Source: Paenarthrobacter nitroguajacolicus
GTDB lineage: Bacteria; Actinomycetota; Actinomycetes; Actinomycetales; Micrococcaceae
DNA: 64,000 nucleotides
Reading direction: 5' to 3'
Assembly (NCBI RefSeq): GCF_007786235.1
Contig: NZ_VNFK01000016.1
Coordinates: 46,831-110,830 of the forward strand
Both the position numbers and the translations under genes were made by a program. Under the pieces are notes generated by a model. The model saw only the letters and a program-made list of their open reading frames with translations, had not been told where the DNA came from and ran no database searches. Below, piece after piece: positions 52,092 through 60,526 of this stretch (positions are counted from its first letter, which is position 1; every line of letters begins with the position of its first letter).

Positions 52092-53474
52092 GTGGCCGAT
52101 CAGGCAACTGCGCAAGAATTCGACATCCTGGTACTCGGTGGCGGCAGCGGCGGCTACGCCACTGCCCTGCGGGCCGTACAGCTTGGGTTCACCGTTGGCC
52201 TTGTGGAAAAGGCAAAGCTCGGCGGAACCTGCCTGCACAACGGCTGTATCCCCACCAAGGCACTCCTGCACTCGGCTGAACTGGCCGACCATGCACGCGA
52301 TTCCGCCAAGTATGGCGTAAACGTCACGCTCGACAGCATCGACATGTCGGCCGTGAACGCCTACAAGGACGGCATCATCGCCGGCAAGTTCAAGGGCCTC
52401 CAAGGACTCATCAAGTCCAAGGGCATCACCGTCATCGAAGGTGAAGGCAAGCTCCAGGGCAACAACACCGTCGTCGTGAACGGTACCGCCTACACGGGCA
52501 AGAACATCGTCCTGGCTACGGGTTCCTACTCCCGTTCACTCCCCGGGCTGGAAATCGGCGGCAAGGTCATCACCTCGGACCAGGCCCTCACCATGGACTA
52601 CATCCCCAAGAGCGCGATCGTCCTGGGCGGCGGCGTCATCGGCGTTGAATTCGCTTCCGTGTGGAAGTCCTTCGGCGTGGACGTCACCATCATCGAAGGC
52701 CTCCCCTCCCTGGTCCCCAACGAGGACGCCTCGATCGTCAAGAACCTTGAGCGCGCCTTCAAGAAGCGCGGCATCAAGTTCACCACCGGCATCTTCTTCC
52801 AGGGCGTGGAACAGAACGACGACGGCGTCAAGGTCACCTTGGTTGACGGCCAGACGTTCGAAGCCGACCTCCTGCTCGTAGCCGTCGGTCGCGGTCCCGT
52901 GACCGCCAACCTGGGCTACGAAGAAGCCGGCATCACCATCGACCGTGGCTTCGTCATCACCAACGAGCGCCTCCACACCGGTGTCGGCAACATCTACGCA
53001 GTGGGCGACATCGTCCCCGGCGTCCAGTTGGCACACCGTGGCTACCAGCAGGGCATTTTTGTCGCCGAGGAAATCGCCGGCCTGAACCCGGCCATCGTCG
53101 AAGACATCAACATCCCCAAGGTCACTTACTGCGAGCCCGAAATCGCCACGGTTGGCTACACCGAAAAGGCCGCCAAGGAGAAGTTCGGCGACGATCAGGT
53201 CCAGACCCAGGAATACAACCTTGCCGGCAACGGCAAGAGTTCCATCCTTGGTACCGGTGGCATCGTCAAGCTCGTCCGCCAGAAGGATGGCCCCGTGGTG
53301 GGCATCCACATGATCGGCTCCCGTATCGGCGAGCAGGTGGGCGAAGCCCAGCTGATCGTGAACTGGGAAGCCTACCCGGAGGACGTGGCCCAGCTGGTCC
53401 ACGCCCACCCCACCCAGAACGAAGCTTTGGGCGAAGCCCACCTCGCCCTCGCGGGCAAGCCGCTCCACGGCTAA
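52092..53474 (+). CDS. lpdA: Dihydrolipoyl dehydrogenase (E3)
   Basis: 460 residues. It reoxidises the dihydrolipoyl groups of 2-oxoacid dehydrogenases using FAD and NAD. The FAD motif is LVLGGGSGGYA, and the redox cysteines are Cys47 and Cys52 in GGTCLHNGCIPTK. The NAD motif GGGVIGVEFASVW and the catalytic His-Glu in HAHPTQNEALGE follow. I chose GTG 52092 for GAGGGAG upstream; a frame-open extension to 51951 covers the promoter. It precedes the E2 gene. Confidence 0.97.
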   Translation: MADQATAQEFDILVLGGGSGGYATALRAVQLGFTVGLVEKAKLGGTCLHNGCIPTKALLHSAELADHARDSAKYGVNVTLDSIDMSAVNAYKDGIIAGKFKGLQGLIKSKGITVIEGEGKLQGNNTVVVNGTAYTGKNIVLATGSYSRSLPGLEIGGKVITSDQALTMDYIPKSAIVLGGGVIGVEFASVWKSFGVDVTIIEGLPSLVPNEDASIVKNLERAFKKRGIKFTTGIFFQGVEQNDDGVKVTLVDGQTFEADLLLVAVGRGPVTANLGYEEAGITIDRGFVITNERLHTGVGNIYAVGDIVPGVQLAHRGYQQGIFVAEEIAGLNPAIVEDINIPKVTYCEPEIATVGYTEKAAKEKFGDDQVQTQEYNLAGNGKSSILGTGGIVKLVRQKDGPVVGIHMIGSRIGEQVGEAQLIVNWEAYPEDVAQLVHAHPTQNEALGEAHLALAGKPLHG

Positions 53475-53497
53475 GTCTTTACCCAAGACAAACGGGT

Positions 53498-53532
53498 CGG
53501 GTGCATGCGGCGGAATCTGCCGGATGCACCCG
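53498..53532 (+). other. Stem-loop between lpdA and the E2 gene
   Basis: CGGGTGCAT (53498-53506) pairs with ATGCACCCG (53524-53532), with an inner CGGC/GCCG stem and a 7-base loop. No T run. It may be a weak terminator or an RNA-processing element that sets the E3:E2 ratio. Confidence 0.55.
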
Positions 53533-53587
53533 GCCCGGACCAGCAGAATTCATCCGCACAAAGATCAATAAGGAGAACGGGGACGAC

Positions 53588-55333
53588 ATGTCTGAATCCG
53601 TTAACTTGCCCGCCCTCGGTGAGAGTGTCACCGAAGGAACCGTCACCCGCTGGCTCAAGCAGGTTGGTGACCGGGTGGAGATCGACGAGCCGTTGCTCGA
53701 GGTTTCAACCGACAAAGTAGACACCGAAATCCCTTCTCCGATCTCAGGCGTCATCGAAGAAATCCTCGTCGCTGAAGACGAGACGGCTGAAGTCGGCGCC
53801 CCCTTGGTCCGCATCGGCGATGGCTCCGGCTCCGCCGCTCCGGCTGCTGAGGCTGCACCGGCAGAAGAGGCACCCGCGGCGCCCGCAGAGCAGGTTGCTC
53901 CCGCCGAAGAGGCTCCCGCGGCCCCGGCAGCTGAAGAAGCACCGGCTGCCGAGGCTCCGGCTGCATCCGGTGGCGAAGGCCACGAAGTAACCCTCCCCGC
54001 CTTGGGCGAGAGTGTCACCGAAGGAACCGTCACCCGCTGGCTCAAGGCTGTTGGCGACACCGTCGAGATCGACGAGCCGCTCCTCGAAGTTTCCACTGAC
54101 AAGGTGGACACCGAGATCCCGTCCCCCGTTGCCGGTACCCTCCAGGAAATCCGTGTCAACGAAGACGAAACGGCTGAGGTAGGTTCCGTCCTGGCCGTCA
54201 TCGGTTCCGGAGCAGCTGCACCGGCCGCCGCACCGGCACCGGCCGCTCCCGCACCTGCCGCCGAGGCTCCCGCAGCCCCCGCCGCTGCGCCTGCCCCGGC
54301 TGCTGCTCCTGCCCCGGCTGCACCGGCACCGGCACCGGCACCGGCACCGGCGGCTCCCGCGCCTTCCGCCGCTCCTGCCGCCGAGGCACCTGCTTCGGAA
54401 TCCGGCTATGTCACTCCCCTGGTCCGCAAGCTTGCAAACCAGCACGGCGTGGACATCGCCGCTGTTTCCGGCACGGGCGTTGGTGGACGCATCCGCAAGC
54501 AGGATGTCCTCGCAGCCGCCGAAGCCAAGCAGGCCGCAGCAGCTCCCGCAGCATCGGCTCCGGCGGCAGCTCCCGCCGCCAAGGCTGCCGCTCCGGTAGT
54601 CGCCTCTTCACTGCGTGGCACCACTGAGAAGGCCCCGCGCATCCGCCAGGTCATCGCCCGCCGCATGCGCGAGTCCCTCGAGGTCTCAACCCAGCTGACC
54701 CAGGTGCACGAGGTCGACATGACCAAGATCGCCAAGCTCCGCCTGAAGGCCAAGAACTCGTTCCAGGCCCAGAACGGCGTCAAGCTCACCTTCCTGCCGT
54801 TCATCGCCAAGGCTGTGGCCGAGGCCCTGAAGCAGCACCCCAAGCTGAACGCTGCCTATGACGAGTCCAAGCAGGAAATCACCTACCACAACGCCGAGCA
54901 CCTCGCGATCGCTGTCGACACCGACAAGGGCCTCCTGGTACCCGTCATCTCTGATGCCGGGAACCTGAACCTTGCTGGCCTGGCCGGCAAGATCGCAGAC
55001 GTCGCAGGCCGTACCCGTGATGGCAAGATCGGCCCGGACGAATTGTCCGGTGGCACCTTCAGCATCACGAACATCGGCTCTGTCGGCGCTCTGTTCGACA
55101 CTCCGATCATCAACCAGCCGCAGGTAGGCATCCTCGGCACCGGTGCGATCGTCAAGCGCGCCGTAGTGGTTGCGGACGAAAACGGCGATGACTCCATCGC
55201 CATCCGCTCCATGATGTACTTGTCGCTGACGTACGACCACCGCTTGGTGGACGGCGCGGACGCCGGCCGGTTCCTGCAGACGCTCAAGGCCCGCCTTGAA
55301 GAAGGTGCTTTCGAAGCAGACCTCGGTCTCTAA
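53588..55333 (+). CDS. sucB: 2-oxoacid dehydrogenase E2 (dihydrolipoamide succinyl/acetyltransferase), two lipoyl domains
   Basis: 581 residues. Two lipoyl domains carry their lysine in STDKVDTEIPSP: Lys43 and Lys172. Each is followed by an Ala/Pro linker with runs of (Ala-Pro). A peripheral-subunit-binding domain (TPLVRKLANQHGVDI with GRIRKQDVLAAAE) precedes the catalytic domain, whose active site is YDHRLVDGADAGRFL. In actinobacteria this E2 may serve both pyruvate and 2-oxoglutarate complexes, so sucB is a label and not a certainty. It has AAGGAGAACG upstream and follows lpdA by 113 bases. Confidence 0.94.
   Translation: MSESVNLPALGESVTEGTVTRWLKQVGDRVEIDEPLLEVSTDKVDTEIPSPISGVIEEILVAEDETAEVGAPLVRIGDGSGSAAPAAEAAPAEEAPAAPAEQVAPAEEAPAAPAAEEAPAAEAPAASGGEGHEVTLPALGESVTEGTVTRWLKAVGDTVEIDEPLLEVSTDKVDTEIPSPVAGTLQEIRVNEDETAEVGSVLAVIGSGAAAPAAAPAPAAPAPAAEAPAAPAAAPAPAAAPAPAAPAPAPAPAPAAPAPSAAPAAEAPASESGYVTPLVRKLANQHGVDIAAVSGTGVGGRIRKQDVLAAAEAKQAAAAPAASAPAAAPAAKAAAPVVASSLRGTTEKAPRIRQVIARRMRESLEVSTQLTQVHEVDMTKIAKLRLKAKNSFQAQNGVKLTFLPFIAKAVAEALKQHPKLNAAYDESKQEITYHNAEHLAIAVDTDKGLLVPVISDAGNLNLAGLAGKIADVAGRTRDGKIGPDELSGGTFSITNIGSVGALFDTPIINQPQVGILGTGAIVKRAVVVADENGDDSIAIRSMMYLSLTYDHRLVDGADAGRFLQTLKARLEEGAFEADLGL
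54321..54350 (+). repeat. Hexanucleotide repeat CACCGG x5 in the E2 linker
   Basis: Five exact copies encode alternating Ala and Pro in the flexible linker; prone to length change. Confidence 0.8.
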
Positions 55334-55367
55334 GTCATTGCACCTGTAGGCATTGCCTGCAGGATCA

Positions 55368-55415
55368 GAAGGGGCAGGTTGCCGGGGAAACCCGGGAACC
55401 TGCCCCTTCGTTTTG
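55368..55415 (+). terminator. Terminator after the E2 gene
   Basis: GAAGGGGCAGGTT (55368-55380) pairs with AACCTGCCCCTTC (55397-55409), with an inner CCGGG-GAAA-CCCGG tetraloop hairpin and a GTTTT tail. Confidence 0.88.
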
Positions 55416-55432
55416 CCCACTCCGCGTGGCTT

Positions 55433-55449
55433 TGCTACGTGACGTAGAA
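55433..55449. promoter_or_regulatory. BlaI-type operator 4 (one mismatch)
   Basis: TGCTACGT-G-ACGTAGAA has the same layout as the three operators at 38.4-38.6 kb. It ends nine bases before the -10 box of the membrane-protein gene, so it covers the spacer and -35 region. Confidence 0.65.
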
Positions 55450-55458
55450 GCAACTGGA

Positions 55459-55464
55459 TAAGCT
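55459..55464 (+). promoter_or_regulatory. -10 box of a leaderless promoter (membrane protein)
   Basis: TAAGCT, six bases before ATG 55471. Confidence 0.6.
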
Positions 55465-55470
55465 TGGGCC

Positions 55471-55824
55471 ATGAGTATTCTCTTCAACATTTTGGTGTTC
55501 TTGCACATCGTCGGCGCAGCCATGATTGTGGGCTACTGGATCGCCACCCTCAAGGAGCCAACGGTCCACCCGCGCCAGCGCGATGGTGCGTTCCTTCAGC
55601 TCCTGACCGGCATCGCCATGATGGGTGTGATCCCCTTCCTGCCGGACGCCGATCCCAACTACTTCAAGCTCGGCGTGAAGTTCGCCATTGCCGTGGCCGT
55701 GGCCGTGCTGGCGGTCATCGGCTCGCGCAAGGTCAAGAACGGTGAAGCCGTGTCCACCGGATTGGCTCACGGTGTGGGCGGGCTTGCCTTGGTGAACATC
55801 GCAATCGCCACTCTCTGGAACTAG
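55471..55824 (+). CDS. Small four-helix membrane protein of unknown function
   Basis: 117 residues, almost all hydrophobic. Four helices are predicted near 4-24, 39-56, 67-85 and 95-115. Short polar turns hold KEPTVHPRQRDG and SRKVKNGEA. His12 and His98, each inside a helix, could be metal or haem ligands, a layout seen in several haem-binding membrane proteins, but this is only suggestive. I do not recognise a named family. A BlaI-type palindrome overlaps its promoter, and it seems leaderless and monocistronic. Confidence 0.8.
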   Translation: MSILFNILVFLHIVGAAMIVGYWIATLKEPTVHPRQRDGAFLQLLTGIAMMGVIPFLPDADPNYFKLGVKFAIAVAVAVLAVIGSRKVKNGEAVSTGLAHGVGGLALVNIAIATLWN

Positions 55825-55860
55825 CTCCCACGCCTGCATCCCGGCGGCAACATGATGCAA

Positions 55861-55901
55861 GAGGCCGTCCCATCGTGCGCACAGCTCGGTGGGACGGCCT
55901 C
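55861..55901. terminator. Bidirectional terminator
   Basis: A perfect 12-bp stem (GAGGCCGTCCCA with TGGGACGGCCTC) between the membrane-protein gene and the convergent VOC gene. Confidence 0.82.
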
Positions 55902-55918
55902 CGCCGTTAAATACGCTG

Positions 55919-56302
55919 CTACTCCTGGGCTATGCAGAACTCGTTTCCCTCAGGATCATGCATGACGTCCCAGTGGAAATCCTCGATGTCGTGCCCCTCA
56001 ACAAAGGTAGCCCCGAGCGACTCGGCCTTACGCCTCAGCGCCGCGGCATCGGCGTCGTGAAGGTCCAAGTGGAGACGGCGCCGCCCTTCCGTAGGTAGGT
56101 TGACCTGCTGAAACGCCAGTTGAGGAAGACCCGGTTCGGCCGAACGCAGCCAGATAAAGCCTTCGTGCTCCGCTGCAACGGGCATGTCCAGCAGTTCCGA
56201 CCAGAAGGCGGAGAGACGGGCTGCATCCACGGCATTTACCATGATCGACGCGATTCGTGGGCCTCGGCGTTGCACACCGTCAGCGTGTTCTTCGGTATCC
56301 AT
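55919..56302 (-). CDS. VOC-family glyoxalase-like protein
   Basis: 127 residues with the glyoxalase-like layout: IASIMVNAVDAARLSAFWSELL (key VNAVDAARLSAFW), a central RRRLHLDLHDAD and the closing HDPEGNEFCIAQE, which carries the conserved Asp-Pro-x-Gly-Asn-Glu-Phe motif. The function is not known. TAAACT lies six bases before its ATG, so it is probably leaderless. Confidence 0.88.
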   Translation of the reverse strand: MDTEEHADGVQRRGPRIASIMVNAVDAARLSAFWSELLDMPVAAEHEGFIWLRSAEPGLPQLAFQQVNLPTEGRRRLHLDLHDADAAALRRKAESLGATFVEGHDIEDFHWDVMHDPEGNEFCIAQE

Positions 56303-56308
56303 GTGGCC

Positions 56309-56314
56309 AGTTTA
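56309..56314 (-). promoter_or_regulatory. -10 box of a leaderless promoter (VOC gene)
   Basis: TAAACT on the minus strand, six bases before ATG 56302. Confidence 0.6.
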
Positions 56315-56368
56315 GGGGTCACAATCCACTGACAGCGGAATGGCCGTGCAGTCCGTAAGCCAAGTCCC

Positions 56369-56374
56369 TAGGAT
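56369..56374 (+). promoter_or_regulatory. Candidate -10 box of the OsmC gene
   Basis: TAGGAT about 55 bases before the OsmC gene's ribosome site; no clear -35. Confidence 0.35.
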
Positions 56375-56435
56375 GGGTTCCGGTGGCACCTGCCTACGGC
56401 TGGGTGCCGACTCACAACGACCCTAAGGAGTGGAC

Positions 56436-56867
56436 ATGGCAGCAACACGCACCGCACACACGGTTTGGAACGGCAACCTCATTGAAGGCGCCGGCAACAC
56501 CACGCTGGACAGCTCCGGCCTGGGCACGTTCGACGTTACGTGGAAGGCCCGTACCGAGCAGTCCGGTGGTAAGACCAGCCCCGAAGAGCTGATCGCTGCT
56601 GCACACTCTGCCTGCTTCTCCATGGCCTTCAGCCACGCCCTGGCCGGCGAAGGCTTCACTGCCGAGGAAGTCAATACCAAGGCTGACGTCACGTTCGTCC
56701 CGGGCACCGGCATCACCGGCAGCCACCTCACCATGACCGCCAAGGTTCCCGGCCTGTCCGAAGAAGACTTCCGCCGCATCTCGGAGGACGCAAAGACTGG
56801 CTGCCCCGTTTCGGGCGCGCTGGCCAGCATCGAGATCACCCTGGACGCAACGCTGGCGGCGTCGTAA
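56436..56867 (+). CDS. OsmC-family peroxiredoxin
   Basis: 143 residues. It reduces organic or inorganic hydroperoxides. The two redox cysteines are in AAAHSACFSMAFSHAL and AKTGCPVSGAL, and the preceding SPEELIAAAH is the family hallmark. The start was chosen for AAGGAG seven bases upstream, which gives MAATRTAH. It is monocistronic and followed by a strong hairpin. Confidence 0.94.
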   Translation: MAATRTAHTVWNGNLIEGAGNTTLDSSGLGTFDVTWKARTEQSGGKTSPEELIAAAHSACFSMAFSHALAGEGFTAEEVNTKADVTFVPGTGITGSHLTMTAKVPGLSEEDFRRISEDAKTGCPVSGALASIEITLDATLAAS

Positions 56868-56894
56868 CCCTCAGGTTCAGCTGCTGTACGCAAG

Positions 56895-56936
56895 AGAGCC
56901 CCGTTGCCTCCCCTCCACGGGAAGCAACGGGGCTCT
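56895..56936. terminator. Bidirectional terminator between OsmC and tricorn genes
   Basis: A perfect 13-bp stem (AGAGCCCCGTTGC with GCAACGGGGCTCT) with a 16-base loop and TTCGG tail. Confidence 0.85.
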
Positions 56937-56952
56937 TCGGCGTCCTGGCCCT

Positions 56953-59900
56953 TTACTGGGTCTTCTGTGGCCGCGAGGGCAACGGCGCCGGCCGCACTTT
57001 CCGGTAGCCCTCGCGGAGGGGAGGCCGGTCAGTAGGCAGTTCCTGGATCATTTCCTTGAGTGCGCCGATGCCGTACTCAAGCTGGGGATCCGTTCCGGCA
57101 GCGTAGGCATGTGGCGGGAAGAGGACTTCGATGTCGGGCTCGACACCCCGGTTCTCCACGTCCCACCCGATCCCGCCGCTGAACCAGGTGGCGTATCGGG
57201 GCTGCGTGACGCCCGTACCGTCGGCCAGGGCGAAGCGGTTGTCGATTCCCACGACGCCACCCCAGGTCCGGGTTCCGATCACAGGCCCAATGCCCCTCAG
57301 CTTCGACACCTGGGTGATGATGTCTCCATCGGAACCGGCAAACTCGTCGGTCAGGATAATCACGGGTCCACGGGGCGCGTGGTCAGGGTACGTCCGCGGC
57401 TTTTCACCACGTGGCATGCTCCAGCCGGTGACTTTGCGCCCGATCAGCTCGGCAACAAGTTGGGAGGTGTGTCCTCCGCGGTTGCGGCGCACGTCCACAA
57501 TCAAACCGTCCAGCGCTGTCTCGGTGTCCAGATCGCGGTGGAGCTGCGCCCAGCCGTTGGCCATCATGTCCGGAACGTGCAAATAACCGAACTTGCCGTT
57601 GGAAGCCTCGCGAACAGTACGCCGGTTACCGCGGACCCAATCCTGGTACCGCAGCCTTTCCTCGTCACGGACGGGAACCACAGCTACACGCCGCTGGGCA
57701 CCGGCCGCGTCGCCATGGCCTTCGCCGTTGAGCAGCGTAAGCTCCACTGTTCGGCCCGCCGCACCCACCAGTTGCATCGCTGGCGTCAGGGCTGCGGAAA
57801 GCTCGACGCCGTCAATCGCCAAAAGGACGTCGCCCACCTTTGCGTCCGCACCAGGACGCGTCAGCGGAGAGGTAGCGAGCGGGTCTGAGGACTCCCCGGC
57901 CAGGATCCGGGTGATTTCCCAGCCCTTGCCGCCGAGCTGCAGTTCAGCGCCAAGCCGGCCCTGGCCGTTGCGGCCAGGCTCGGTGACGGCGGCAGGCTTC
58001 ACATAGGCATGCGATGTTCCCAGCTCGCCGTGGATTTCCCATAGCAGGTCAACGAGGTCATCGTGGGAACCAAGGCGCTCCACGATCGGACGGTAGCGCT
58101 TATGCACCGACTCCCAATCCTGACCAGCCATGTCGGCGGTCCAGAAGAAGTCGCGCTGCAGCCGCCAGGCCTCGTCAAAGGCCTGGCCCCACGCAGAGAC
58201 CGGGCTCAGGATCACGCGGACACGGTTGAGGTCCACCTTCACCAGATCGCCGGAGTCCTCGTCCACCTTGCTGTCAGCCGGCACGGACGTGATCTGTTTG
58301 TCGAGGACATAGACAATGCGGCTGAGGTCGCCGGACAAACGGTAACTGTCCGCTGCGGCCACCAGTGTGGTTTGCTTGCGCTTCGCCAGGTCATAACGCA
58401 CCAGTGACGGGGCGGTCTTCTTATCCTGCAGCGTGCCTTTTCCTTCACCGGTAACGCCTGCCAGTTCGGTATCGAGCCACAGCAGGGCGCCATCCCCGAC
58501 AGCAAGATCCGAGTAGTTTCCTTGGGGCACCGGTACCGCGATGACGCGGTGGGCAAGTCCTTCCGGATCCACGCGCACGGCGGGGGCGTCGCCGTCGTCG
58601 GACTTCGCCGGGGTGAGCGGCGCATCCTCGAGGGTGTCAACGGAAGGACCAAAAGGCGACGGGGTGTCCGCCGCCAGGGCCACCATGTATGGCTTGATGG
58701 GGCTCGGGAAGGACAGGTCGAACGAATGACCGTCGTAGACGGGATCGAAGCTCCTGTTGGACAGGAAGGCGAGGAACTTGCCGTCGGGGGTGAACCGTGG
58801 AGATTCATCGCAGAAACGCCCGTCGGTGACATCGATGATGGCGATTTCTCGCTCAGCCGGGCGGCTGATCCGCAGTTTGCTGCGCGAGCCGAAGGCCGTG
58901 ACGGGTTCGGACCAAGCCAGCCACTGGGAGTCGCTGGACCAGGCCAGTTGGTCAATGCTGCCGTCACCGACGTTGACCAGCCGGGTCAGTGTTCCCGTTG
59001 ACGTATCTGCCACAAAGACATCACCGAAGGACGTGCCCACTGCCAGCCAGCGACCATCCGGGCTGGCTTCCAAGGCACATGCGCGGGTGGGTGCAGGGAA
59101 CTCCACGCGAAGGTCGGCATCATCGGCCGGCGCGGGGGCTTCGGTTGCTTCCGTCCCGCCCACGGTGTCAGCGGACGGTTCGGCATAGGCTGCCTCGTCG
59201 TTTCCCGGGGACTGGCCAGCCGCAGCAGGGGCCGTCCCCTGTCCCACCACGTTCGACACTGAGACCGGCTTGGGGAGCGGAAGTGATTCGGCTTCGGGAA
59301 CCGGCACATCGACCACAACCTTGGCCACCTCAACCGATGCCGAAACCCGCGAGGCAATGCGCTTGATGTACAGCGCTTCCACTCCCCCATGGTCTGCGAC
59401 GTAGGCGAGTCGGCCGTCCGTGAGCGGGCGGGGCAGGCGGGCGCGAACGCCCGGCGTCGCCTCCACCACACGGGACGGACCGTCCTTGTGCCGTAGCCAG
59501 TGGAGGGTGCCGTGGGATTCCACGGCGCTGGCCGTTCCGGCGACATTCGGATACACGTCCCCCAGATGCGCGGACACCTTCAGCGGCGCCGGGCGGCGGG
59601 CTGGTGATGCCGATCCCAGCGTGATCTCGAGCTTTGTTGCCTCGGCGTCAGCGTCGAGGGAGGGAAGCATCCACAATTCCCCGGCAGACTCGAAGATGAC
59701 CCGTTTGCCGTCCGTGCTGGCATGCCGGACATAGAAGTCCTCATGGTCGGTGTGGCGGCGCAGACCCGAACCATCCGGGAGCACAGAGTAGAGGTTTCCA
59801 TAGCCTTCGTGATCCGAAAGGAAAGCGATTCGTCCCTGGACCCAGAGGGGATCGGTCAGGTTGCCCTCGATCTTCGGGAGGAGGCGCTCGAACTCTCCGT

Positions 59901-60441
59901 TGCCGTCGGCATCAATCCAGAGCTTGCCGGCCGTGCCTCCACGGTAGCGCTTCCACCAAGCGGGCTCGCGGGAAAGGACGCTCGCCAACACCACGGGCTT
60001 TTCGTCGCCGATTTCCGGCCCAAAAGCAACTGACTCCACAGGCCCGAACGGAAGCTCGACGGCGGCACCGCCGTCGAGCGGCAGGCTGTACGCGTACGTG
60101 TGGCGACCTTCGGCCTGTTGGAAGGCGCTGGTGACCACCACGTTTCCAGCGGCCGTGAATCCCTTTACTTTCGTGGTGCTGTGGCCAAAGTACGTCAACT
60201 GCCTGTACCCACCGCCGTCGACATCTGCGGTCACCACTTCAGGAGACGTACCGACTACGGCGGTCCACACCAGCCCCTTTCCGTCCGGAGTGAACCGAGG
60301 ATTCCTTGCCGGCAGTTGCTGCGAGGAGACCCGCCAGGCGCGGCCGCCGGAGAGGGGCGCGATCCAGACGTCGTCTTCGGCCACGAAAGTGACCAGATCG
60401 CCGTGCACATGCGGGAAACGGAGGTAGCTGGAGGAGGTCAT
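56953..60441 (-). CDS. Tricorn-like S41 protease
   Basis: 1162 residues, about the length of archaeal tricorn. Two N-terminal beta-propeller regions built from PD40/WD40-like repeats are visible (for example NPRFTPDGKGLVW, SPRFTPDGKFLAFLSNR). A PDZ-like part (GDVLLAIDGVELS) and a C-terminal S41 serine-protease domain follow, with DVRRNRGGH and the nucleophile in DEFAGSDGDII. The linker near residue 430 is Ala/Glu/Asp-rich. It probably trims peptides in the cytoplasm. TATGAT six bases before the ATG indicates a leaderless transcript. Confidence 0.94.
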   Translation of the reverse strand: MTSSSYLRFPHVHGDLVTFVAEDDVWIAPLSGGRAWRVSSQQLPARNPRFTPDGKGLVWTAVVGTSPEVVTADVDGGGYRQLTYFGHSTTKVKGFTAAGNVVVTSAFQQAEGRHTYAYSLPLDGGAAVELPFGPVESVAFGPEIGDEKPVVLASVLSREPAWWKRYRGGTAGKLWIDADGNGEFERLLPKIEGNLTDPLWVQGRIAFLSDHEGYGNLYSVLPDGSGLRRHTDHEDFYVRHASTDGKRVIFESAGELWMLPSLDADAEATKLEITLGSASPARRPAPLKVSAHLGDVYPNVAGTASAVESHGTLHWLRHKDGPSRVVEATPGVRARLPRPLTDGRLAYVADHGGVEALYIKRIASRVSASVEVAKVVVDVPVPEAESLPLPKPVSVSNVVGQGTAPAAAGQSPGNDEAAYAEPSADTVGGTEATEAPAPADDADLRVEFPAPTRACALEASPDGRWLAVGTSFGDVFVADTSTGTLTRLVNVGDGSIDQLAWSSDSQWLAWSEPVTAFGSRSKLRISRPAEREIAIIDVTDGRFCDESPRFTPDGKFLAFLSNRSFDPVYDGHSFDLSFPSPIKPYMVALAADTPSPFGPSVDTLEDAPLTPAKSDDGDAPAVRVDPEGLAHRVIAVPVPQGNYSDLAVGDGALLWLDTELAGVTGEGKGTLQDKKTAPSLVRYDLAKRKQTTLVAAADSYRLSGDLSRIVYVLDKQITSVPADSKVDEDSGDLVKVDLNRVRVILSPVSAWGQAFDEAWRLQRDFFWTADMAGQDWESVHKRYRPIVERLGSHDDLVDLLWEIHGELGTSHAYVKPAAVTEPGRNGQGRLGAELQLGGKGWEITRILAGESSDPLATSPLTRPGADAKVGDVLLAIDGVELSAALTPAMQLVGAAGRTVELTLLNGEGHGDAAGAQRRVAVVPVRDEERLRYQDWVRGNRRTVREASNGKFGYLHVPDMMANGWAQLHRDLDTETALDGLIVDVRRNRGGHTSQLVAELIGRKVTGWSMPRGEKPRTYPDHAPRGPVIILTDEFAGSDGDIITQVSKLRGIGPVIGTRTWGGVVGIDNRFALADGTGVTQPRYATWFSGGIGWDVENRGVEPDIEVLFPPHAYAAGTDPQLEYGIGALKEMIQELPTDRPPLREGYRKVRPAPLPSRPQKTQ

Positions 60442-60447
60442 TGTTCG

Positions 60448-60453
60448 ATCATA
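60448..60453 (-). promoter_or_regulatory. -10 box of a leaderless promoter (tricorn gene)
   Basis: TATGAT on the minus strand, six bases before ATG 60441. Confidence 0.6.
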
Positions 60454-60526
60454 GTCAAGAGGCGCCCAGCGTTTGCCGCACCGACAGGCGTTTCCGCCAC
60501 ATGCCCTTGGCATGGTGAGATGGGTC

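Noticed and set aside
53479..54201. Minus-strand frame in the E2 gene with repeated Ala/Gly/Ser
   Set aside because: It reflects the Ala-Pro linkers of E2 read backwards; its repeats come from the lipoyl duplication.
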